Positions 56,530-64,000 of a DNA stretch of 64,000 nt are shown piece after piece. Within the stretch, counting starts at the first letter, position 1; each line of letters begins with the position of its first letter. The stretch is from Scedosporium boydii. Taxonomy: Eukaryota; Ascomycota; Sordariomycetes; Microascales; Microascaceae. Position numbers and translations under genes: made by a program. The stretch covers positions 186,001 to 250,000 of the forward strand of contig NJFT01000029.1 in assembly GCA_002221725.1 (NCBI GenBank), read 5' to 3'. Below the pieces are notes generated by a model. The model ran no database searches and was not told where the DNA came from. It worked only from the letters and a program-made list of their open reading frames with translations.

Positions 56530-57814
56530 TTTGAAGATGTGGGTATATGGAAGATTAGAAAAAGAAAAATCAAACTGGACAACAAAAAGAGACTGGAATC
56601 TCGTCAAGTTTGTGAAGGCTGTGGTGGGTGGAGATGGAGTTGTTGAAATAGATGTGGAGAGGAAGAAAGAGAGGAAAAGGGAAGAAAGAGGTCCAGGAAC
56701 AGAAACTGAGGCTACAAAAGGAAAATATTTTCCCGCTTCCAACTCAGTTCATGGCGGCAGGTTGCGCCTGCCAGTTGTATTGCCCACCTGTTGCTACAGT
56801 AGCTATAAGTAGCGAGGTACACTTTTTTATTTGTTAGTGTGGCTTCGGGGAAAGACCGGCGCCTTCGATAAATTTTCAGGCGCTCCACTGTCAGGCCAGG
56901 CAATTAAGCAGTGGACCTGCCCTGGTCTAAGGCGACAACTGTCCGAAGTTAGAGCATTAGAGTGCCGTCCAGGTATCCATCTCTCATTCAATACGAAGTA
57001 GTGTACTTCGTATGCGCAGGCACTCTGAGCGGATACCTGAGGACTGGGCGAGATTCGGCGTTTCTAGGGAGTTCGGCGTCCAGTTTAAGCCGAAGCTGCC
57101 GGTGCAGGGTACATTAAGAGATTGATGCCAGCTACCAACAGCTACCGACAGCCTTCTGGCAGTGGCAAGTAAGGTAAGCACCGAATTCGGCTTAGCGTGG
57201 GGTGCAGCCAACCACGGTGTCGAATATTAGTTCGTACTATGTTTCCTACTGTGTCTTGTGATGTCACCAAGAAAATCCCTCATTGAGCTCGAAGCAGGAC
57301 AAACCAGCTAATACTCTGAGGGTACCACGCTGAGTGGTTGGCACAAACGAATAAACCTTCCGGTCGGAGCCCCAGAAAAGGCGCTTGGGACCGACTTACA
57401 GCTTTGTCCCCGGTCGTGGTCGCCGTCTTATCTATAGTTATGGCGTTTTAGAGCCAACTCACACAGAGGCGGCCGAAAGGCGACGCGTGGAGCTCGATCT
57501 GGAGCGCGACCAGGGTGAAGAACGGCAGGAAGGTAAGGCTAGGGAGGAAATACTCGTCTACCCCAGCGTATTGGCATTTAGTTAGAGGTGACCCCCAGGG
57601 CCCCACGTCGCTGCGATCGGCTTCGAGGAATGATATAGCATGTCTTCCTCTCCTGGGGGTAAACCTCATTGGTATGAGTATGTATTCTGCCATGTTAAAA
57701 ATGTCGGTCGAACGGCTGATCAACCATGGAGAAGGTACTCGGATGGTATGCTTCCCTTAGGTAGACATATATCCCTGATAACGGACAGACTCACTCTTAA
57801 TACGAGTAGTGCGC
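56530..57814. other. Intergenic, possible fossil coding sequence
   Basis: Promoter of the MDH gene on the left. A minus-strand frame near 57450-57720 has a hydrophobic part (EYFLPSLTFLPFFTLVAL) but no family is recognised and it may be chance. Confidence 0.35.
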
Positions 57815-59295
57815 TTAAATTCTATCTAACCTGAATCCAACTTGAATGTATCGAGCTGCTATGTACAAGGCAAAACCCACCAACATAGAGGCGCCACAAA
57901 AGAATTGGAGACCCAGGAATTTCCCATTCTGTCTGGCAACCATAGCCCCTGCAATTGGTGAGCCGCTCAGCGCACCCAGGCCCTGGAATAAGAATAAAAT
58001 CCCAATGCGCGAGCCGAGTTCCCGTACCTCGCTGATTTGGGCGACGCATACAGGGGCAAGGGAGATGAAGCCACCGGAAGTGATTCCGAATATGACAGCG
58101 TAGACGACGGCTCCTGCGACGCTAGAAGCGCCCGGGATCCAAAGAGCAAGGGTTATAAGTCCGGAGAGAAAAGCAATTAGAGCAGTGACGTTGTAGCGGC
58201 CCATCCTGTCAGCCGCGATGCCTGAACCAATTCGTCCGATAATGCTAACAGCGTTGACGATAGGCAACAAGTAAGGAACAATGTTTGCCGACAACCCCGC
58301 TGCCTGCGCTTGGATGACGATGTAGTTGAAAGGGAGGAACATGCCGAAAAAGAAGAAGAAACTGCCGCTCGCCGTGAGTATCATGACAGGCTCCGTGAAG
58401 GACTTTAGGTACTCGCGCAGTACAAACGGCTTCGGATTTGGCGGTACTCGAGCCTTAACTAGGCCACAGGCAACACCGCACATGGCCAGGAAAGTGAAGC
58501 CCATTATTCGAATGGTCCACGGGAACCCTATTAGTGGGATTAACCGTGTCACCATGATGGGGAATATGACACCGCCCACCGAAGACCCGGACACAGCGAG
58601 GCCGGCGGCGAGACCCCGTTTCTTGAGAAACCAGGTGTTCACTGATGTCGTGGCGGCATTGAATACGGGACCGGATCCGATGGAGCTAACGATGGCCTGG
58701 GTGAGAAAGATTTGGTAGTATTTAGTCGAGAGTGAGAGCATCATAAAGCCAAAGACGTAAATGAGGGTGCCGACAATCAGCAGCCAGCGGGGTCCGTAGG
58801 CGTCAAAGAGTCGTCCCCACTGCGAGACTGCGTCAGTTATGTATTCATGCGTCTTGCTATATTCAATGCGTTCGCACGAGGAATCCTTACGATGACTGTG
58901 CCGCCGACTTGGGTAAATATCTCGGCGCTCGTGATCCAACTGACAGCGCTTACGCTGTAGCCCGATAGAGGCCCATTGACGTAGTAATTCAGGAATGTGC
59001 CGACGCAGTTGATGATGCCGAAGGTACAGAAGAGCGCGCACCAGCTACCGAAAACGACCAACCAAGCTGTCACTCCACCATCAGGGAAATCAGGCAACAC
59101 TATGCCTTCCTTCGGTTTAGCTGACTCTTGTCCCGATGCTGGCGCAAACGCAGTTTTCTTCAAGTCGATCTCGGCGTTTTCACTTGACCCTCGCATATCG
59201 TCCTCTTTGTCACTGCGGTCCTGCCTCTGCGAGACGATCTCGGAGGGAGCTCGATCGTTTGGCGCCGTCGAAAAGCTTAAACTGGAGCGGGCCAT
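57815..59295 (-). CDS. MFS transporter, monocarboxylate porter (MCT) type
   Basis: Two minus-strand exons, 58891..59295 and 57815..58819 (71-bp intron), join to 469 residues. A hydrophilic start of about 65 residues is followed by the family signature PDFPDGGVTAWLVVFGSWCA at the first helix. Other marks are TFLNYYVNGPLSGYS, WGRLFDAYGPRWLLIVGTLI, the turn NAATTSVNTWFLKKRGLAAG in helices 4-5, RIGSGIAADRMGRYNVTALI, and SRIGILFLFQGLGALSGSPI. Twelve helices are expected. Fungal members move monocarboxylates, riboflavin or other small acids with protons; the substrate here is unknown. The frame is intact, unlike the genes to its right. Confidence 0.88.
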
Positions 59296-60129
59296 TCGTT
59301 TCGGGAGATGCGGCCTTCGTAAGGGTCACGGCGTCTCGTGCTAGGGCATTTGAATTGAAACTGATTGCAGACACCCAGCGTGAACGTCGAGTCAGGAATA
59401 GAGAGGACTCAGTCAGAGTGCTGACTTCTCATAGCGAAAACAAAATTATATAGTGGTCGCTGGGGTACTGTGACGAAGACCGAGGGCGCGAGATGCCAAG
59501 CTCGGGGAGAGAGGCCCACTATAATAGGCGCGTCGGATCGTAAACTACACAATAACTAGCACGGCTCCGGGAACAAGACAGGTACCATAGAAAGACCCAC
59601 ACTAGCGGAGCCGATCTTTCTTACTATTTATGTAAAGCGTGGAACAGTTAAGGCGACGTACTTTCCCGACCTTTGATGCCGGCCAAATCCCGAACTCTAG
59701 AGTTTAGGGCAGTACCAGGTTATCCGTCTTTACTACAGGGTTGGAGCGCGATCCTGACGCAGGGGACGGAAACTCGGGGATTTAGTAGACTCCGGGATAG
59801 TTACACTATATTAGGGGTAGGGCTAGAACATGGCCACATTCTTGGGGGACATGCGGGCAGTCAACATTGTAGATTACTTGGTAGTTCCGACCAAGCTCCT
59901 CAAGTCTTGGCGTCGGGGGCCGGTTGGCGTTGATAAATTTCCGATCGAAATCGGAAGCTTGAAATTACCCTCCGCCCTTCCCGGCTCGAATTCCCATTGG
60001 ACAGCGGAAATCGCCTTAATTATACCTGTGTATTCCATTCACTTTTATCACCCTCGCGCTGTTTTCATTCCCCGACCCAGCGGCTATCCGAGAAACTAGG
60101 ACCAGTGCCGTCTAGGATCCGCCCGAACC
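59296..60129. other. Intergenic, no gene seen
   Basis: Divergent upstream region of the MCT-type transporter and of the truncated hydrolase. Confidence 0.45.
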
Positions 60130-60678
60130 ATGAGTTCATTTCCACTCAGCGACGTACCCGGCTATAAGTCGAAGACTGTTGACTTTAAGTCTACCAAAGA
60201 TGGCGCCATCAAGCTTGATATCTTCTATCCGGAGAGCGCGAAAGGGTCGTCGAGAACAGTTGTCTTGCACTATCACGGTGGCTTCCTAGTGAGTGGTTAA
60301 TCGATAGGCGAGTTGGCTAGAAGCTAACTGGTGTAACCCTAGGTTGTCGGAGACTGGTATGCCTTTTTCCCTTACTGGCTTGTTCACGGATGTACCTCTC
60401 GAGGTTGGATATTTGTTACGCCCGATTATCGCTTGATTCCTGAGACGACAGCACAAGTCTCGTTGGAGGATGCCATGGACGCCTATCTCTCGCTATCAAC
60501 ACGGAGAGCAATGATGCGGTGCATATCTGAGAATTTCTTTCCTAAGCAGCTCTCTAATCTCTTTATAACTTTATTTGAGGCCTACCGGGAAGAAATGCAA
60601 GTGATCTGGCAAGACAACCTCACTTTAGGTATCTTTCTCTTGACTAAGCACTCAGTTAACCCACTTTGCTACTTATAA
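60130..60678 (+). pseudogene. Alpha/beta hydrolase truncated by repeat DNA
   Basis: Exon 60130..60288 joins 60343 onward through a GTGAGT..CTAAC..CTAG intron. The protein reads KLDIFYPESAKGSSRTVVLH, the oxyanion motif YHGGFLV, FPYWLVHGCTSRGWIFVTPD and YRLIPETTAQVSLEDAMDAY, the N-terminal third of an alpha/beta-hydrolase-3 protein. After about residue 87 the similarity stops. The frame then runs through unrelated sequence and ends within a repeat copy at 60641-60734. The nucleophile elbow and catalytic Asp and His of the family (normally about 320 residues) are missing, so the product of 164 residues cannot be an active hydrolase of this type. Confidence 0.65.
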
Positions 60679-60734
60679 AGGAACAACTAGTGTAAGCTAC
60701 TACCTAAGCCCACACACAGCACAGCCTGTGACAA
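60641..60734 (+). repeat. Direct repeat copy A (RIP-mutated, LTR-like)
   Basis: 94 bp aligned without gaps to copy B, 400 bp to the right. It differs at 12 positions, all transitions, and copy A holds the A/T base in 11 of them. It contains the stop codon of the truncated hydrolase frame. Confidence 0.85.
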
Positions 60735-61040
60735 TACTCCTCTTCTCCCTCTTCTAGTTATTCCCTTCTATACGCCAATCACCCCAAAGGCTCACATACA
60801 ACATTACCTTCTAAGCCAGGTTCTTAAACCCCTGCAGGTGTAACGCACACATCTTTTTTTCTACAGGAAGAAACCTTTAAAAACCCGACCTGCATGCGAC
60901 TCACAGAGATCGAACCTTGACCCTATTACTCAGTCAAAATGTAATAGATCAGGAAGTATTCTTCTATATCAGGGCAAAAGCTAACTAATCCACCTTTCAG
61001 TGAAACGGGCAAAGCCGTTAGACCAAAAGGTAATCTAAGT

Positions 61041-61188
61041 TGACTAAGCACTCAGTCAACCCACTTTACTACTTATGAAGGAACAACTGGCGTGGGCCAC
61101 TGCCCAAGCCCACACACGGCACAGCCCGTGACAAGAACCGGCGTAGGCTTACCGCCCAAGCCACCACAGCAGGCACCCAGCCCGTTAC
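61041..61188 (+). repeat. Direct repeat copy B (LTR-like, ends in CCCGTTACA)
   Basis: The first 94 bp match copy A. It continues with an imperfect internal repeat of the GGCGTGGGCC..GCCCAAGCC type and ends in GCCCGTTACA. Read on the minus strand it starts TGTAACGGGCTGG, like a retrotransposon LTR terminus. AT-rich sequence follows immediately (61190-61330). Confidence 0.6.
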
Positions 61189-61189
61189 A

Positions 61190-61330
61190 GATTATAATAA
61201 AATAAAAACTTTATTATTTTTTATATTTTACTACTTTTATAACTTATTATTTTATAAAATCTAAGTAGTAATATTTTTATATACTAGGCGATATATCGAA
61301 CAGGCGAGGTTGCTAGAATTAAGAGAGGAG
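61190..61330. other. AT-rich block
   Basis: Strongly AT-rich and non-coding, the composition expected of heavily RIP-mutated repeat remains next to copy B. Confidence 0.6.
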
Positions 61331-61719
61331 TAATATATTGACTTGGATAGACTACTGGAAAATCTTAGCGAGTAGTTAGATACAGGATAGGAACGGTCGT
61401 TTAGAGTAGAGGAAATATTCCTGGCTCACGTCGGCTATATGGCAACCCTGGGATCTTACCAGGGGTCTCTTTTAGTAGCTCGATGTCGTGAGGATGGTCC
61501 TCTTGCTGGCTGTCGTATCCTTGATCTTGACGCCGCTAACTCTCGCGAGCGGGGCTTACACCTCTTGGCACCAGGCTCATATCATTGCTCCCTTAGTGAT
61601 TGGCGCGCGATGTATTCCGGCCTTCGCAGTCTAGGAGAGCAAGGCTCCACATCCCATGATACGGCTACATCTTCTAAATGATCGTATGATATGGGCTCGA
61701 TCGGCATCATTTCTTTCAT

Positions 61720-62279
61720 AAACTGCGCCAACGCCTGTCAGGTCTCTACACGGCCCTCATTGTCTCGTTCAATGAGACCGTTCTGAGCGCCACCCGTATC
61801 ACCCACCTATGCACCTTCACATAATGTCTCGTAGACACGTTCATCGGTCTTACAGTATTCAAGATTCGCCTCCTCAAATGGATCCTCGCGAGCGGATCAT
61901 GCCTCGAACTCGTGGCCTTCGGTCTGCTGATCCGATATCGTGGCGGTGATGGCGCCAACTGTGGCGGAATAGTCGGCGCCCAACTCCTTCTCGGTGTGTC
62001 TTGAGCATGTTTACGTACATAGCCCTCGCGATAATGCAGTCTGCTACGCGTCACGAGCACCTAGCAGTGAGGGACGGCATTGTGAAGTCCTATCGACATA
62101 TTTAGAGGATTCTTTGCATCACTGGTATTTGCATTGCCACCCTAGCCATATTCTTCACGCTTGTTCTCCGTGATCCGCGACTTCCTAATGAGCAGTCGAT
62201 ACCTGAAGCGGAGATCAGCGGAGAGAAAGTGGACCAACCGACTTCCAAAGCGGAGCAAGAATCCACCAACAGGTCCTAA
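61720..62279 (+). pseudogene. Fossil siderophore-iron transporter (MFS), C-terminal part
   Basis: One frame reads YTALIVSFNETVLSATRITH, TAA at 61822, DTFIGLTVFKIRLLKWILAS, AFGLLIRYRGGDGA and GGIVGAQLLLGV, then TGA at 62002. A shift leads to MFTYIALAIMQSATRHEHLA and V, directly followed by RDGIVKSYRHI, a TAG at 62103, and RILCITGICIATLAIFFTLV, LRDPRLPNEQS, ending with TAA at 62277. These are the last helices and loops of Sit1/MirB-type siderophore transporters. Between HEHLAV and RDGIVKSYRH roughly 80 residues of the family are missing. Three stops, a frameshift and an internal deletion make it a dead remnant. The TAG is explained by C to T at a CAG. No N-terminal part was found in the window. 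Confidence 0.75.
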
Positions 62280-62529
62280 CGTAGGCAGTCCTTTAGTTCT
62301 TAGGACAGGAGTAAAATTTTAATAAGATGCTTGAACCAGGTGTAAGAAACGCGCCGTATTTCTTTTTTTGCTAAACATCTCCAGACTGTAAGTGCGGCGT
62401 ATTTGAAATAAGGGTAGAGATCTAATAAGGGCTGTGATTGGGGCAGAAGTGGAAATGCGGCGCACTGCCACTTTACATGCTTGAGTAGGGGCAAATTTCA
62501 TATTCTATATTCCAGAAGATGCTCTGGGG

Positions 62530-64000
62530 CTAGATTTTTGCTACTGTCGTGAAAAGGCCAATCTCAGAAGAAACTTCTTTCGCTGCCAGTCCGCCTCGTT
62601 CGATGGCGCCGTCAATGAATCCACGCCAACCTGAAGCCCAGTCTGCGCTTGCAAACAGGATATTTCCCTCACGTTTCTGGAGTGCTGCAATGTGTTCGAA
62701 ACTGAAACTCGGTGGGAACATACACCACGAGCCTTGAGAGAATGGGTCGGTGCTCCAATTGTGCCACAACTGGTAATGAAATTAGTCACTATCCGTTCGA
62801 TATATTCTGTTGCGTGGGACATGGACTTACTATCCTCCTAACTTCCATGTCTTGTAGCTTCTCACAATCCGCCACAAAGCTTCGAGCATCTTGTTCCGGT
62901 GTGAGGAACTACTTGTTGGAGCCGAAACAGACAACATGGGTATTCCTTTGAGGAGTTAGGCCGTCTCCGAAAGCGCTACAAACTCTCATTACCGGAAAAG
63001 ATGCCGAAGACCATGATCGGAGCGCTGTACCCGACACTTCGAGGTGAAACTTTGCGCCTTGGTTGATGTTTCCGGGACGAGTTGCTGCCATCTTAGATGG
63101 ACTTAGAGCCGGTTCAAAGCGGACGTGCTTGAGCACATTGAGCGGGACGGTGCAGATCAACCGTTTCGCCGCCCAGGTTCGATTGACGATGACCCGGCTA
63201 CCCTGATCCTCGATGGACGTTACAGCCGTGTTAAAGGAGTATGCGAGGTTATGGGAGTTGAGAGCTTCGTCAAAGAAGCATCGTGCAAAGCTTGACTGGC
63301 CTGTCGGGATCTTGAATTCGTCCCCAGTCTCATACAAACCATCCATGGTATATCCACCCAATGCCCACCATCTGAGAACGTCAAACAATCCGGCCTTGTC
63401 CATGTCAGTCCCACAAATGGAAGACAAGCGCGCTTGGAGCAAAGCGATTTCATCATCCGTGAGATATGGCTTGATTTGTTCCAGGCGTTGAGCAACCGAC
63501 ATCTGTTCCCACTGTTTGGCGTTGGGGTTGTGGTGCGGATCATGAGGATATGGCAAAACTTCCCATCCCAGCTTGCCATCGACGTCGCACAGCACCCTGA
63601 ATGCTTTCTCGGCCATTGCGTGCTTACGAAATCCATTAGCAAAATTCATCATTTGAGAGAACGCCGAGATGTCAGTACCGCTGTCTCATGGTCGATGTTC
63701 TGGCCCTTGCCCTTGAAGAACGTCGTATAGTAATCACGGCCGACGCTCCTATCATGACTAACCAGCAGCGAAGTAAGACCGTAACGAGACATCTCACGAT
63801 AAGTATGAGGCTGATTCCAGTGGACCCAGGTGCCGCCCATCTCATACAAATGTCCATCGACTTCAGCAGTGTAGGCTCGCCCGCCTATCCTGTCTCGAGC
63901 TTCAAGAAGGAGGACATCGAGCCCTGTCGACCGTGGCTCATAAGAATTGTTCCTCTTACTGGATTGTTATCGACTCACCGGTTGTACACAAGTCTCGGCA
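62530..64000 (-). pseudogene. Flavin-containing amine oxidase, 5' end outside window, two lesions
   Basis: Minus strand, running off the right edge. Exon 63979..64000 joins 63923 downward in phase and reads CRDLCTTGLDVLLLEARDRI and GGRAYTAEVDG, the FAD-binding region, then MGGTWVHWNQPHTYREMSRY. Near 63690 the frame shifts; the continuation is MMNFANGFRKHAMAEKA, LPYPHDPHHNP, FDVLRWWALGGYTMDGLYE and FKIPTGQSSFARCFFDEAL. At 62909-62911 a TAG stops the frame, but the same frame goes on with FLTPEQDARSFVADCEKLQD. A 61-bp intron then leads to exon 62530..62769: LWHNWSTDPFSQGSWCMFP and ILFASADWASGWRGFIDGAI, the conserved C-terminal FAD contact. The family oxidises amines. With a frameshift and a nonsense codon this copy is probably inactive. 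Confidence 0.75.

Noticed and set aside
1..64000. CRISPR arrays, operons, Shine-Dalgarno sites, rRNA genes
   Set aside because: The window is eukaryotic nuclear DNA; no such feature is visible.

Overview
The window is nuclear DNA of a filamentous ascomycete (Pezizomycotina). Almost every gene is broken by short introns of about 50-90 bp with GTAAGT-type donors and CTAAC/CTGAC branch points. Core fungal enzymes sit beside families typical of moulds: HET-domain proteins, large ankyrin proteins, fungal HNH proteins and MFS transporters. A Sordariomycete is my guess from gene style, not something I could prove.

Left part (1-28.9 kb): mostly accessory genes. In order: the end of an ankyrin protein, an EEF1A-lysine-methyltransferase-like protein, an F-box protein, a DHA2-type MFS pump, a frameshifted HET-domain gene, a >1,000-residue ankyrin protein with two upstream exons recovered by splicing, and one core gene, 2-isopropylmalate synthase (LEU4, nine exons). 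After a gene-poor stretch of about 2.5 kb come a single-pass membrane glycoprotein, a small membrane/coiled-coil protein, a divergently transcribed protein with a ubiquitin-like domain, a second and badly broken HET-domain gene, and a frameshifted HNH-family gene.

Middle (30-57 kb): mostly intact housekeeping genes. These are the spliceosomal protein Sm E, a P-loop sulfotransferase-like protein with a C-terminal membrane anchor, a secreted CE1-type esterase, a calcineurin-like 5'-nucleotidase, a carbonyl-reductase-like SDR with one frameshift, CDP-diacylglycerol synthase, an ATRIP/Rad26-type checkpoint protein, an alpha/beta hydrolase, an unrecognised Cys-rich acidic protein, the P5A ATPase Spf1 and mitochondrial malate dehydrogenase.

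Right end (57.8-64 kb): an intact monocarboxylate-type MFS transporter, then decay. An alpha/beta hydrolase is cut off by repeat DNA. Two direct repeats there differ only by transitions, mostly at CpA/TpG, which is the mark of repeat-induced point mutation (RIP). A fossil siderophore transporter and a flavin amine oxidase with a nonsense codon and a frameshift follow; the amine oxidase runs off the window.

The main observation is the uneven spread of lesions. Frameshifts and stops hit HET, HNH, SDR, siderophore-transporter and amine-oxidase genes, while about 20 kb of long core and other reading frames has none. This fits real decay of dispensable genes better than random assembly error. The most speculative system is the 21-27 kb cluster (membrane/coiled-coil protein, divergent ubiquitin-like protein, HET gene), a possible non-self-recognition locus.
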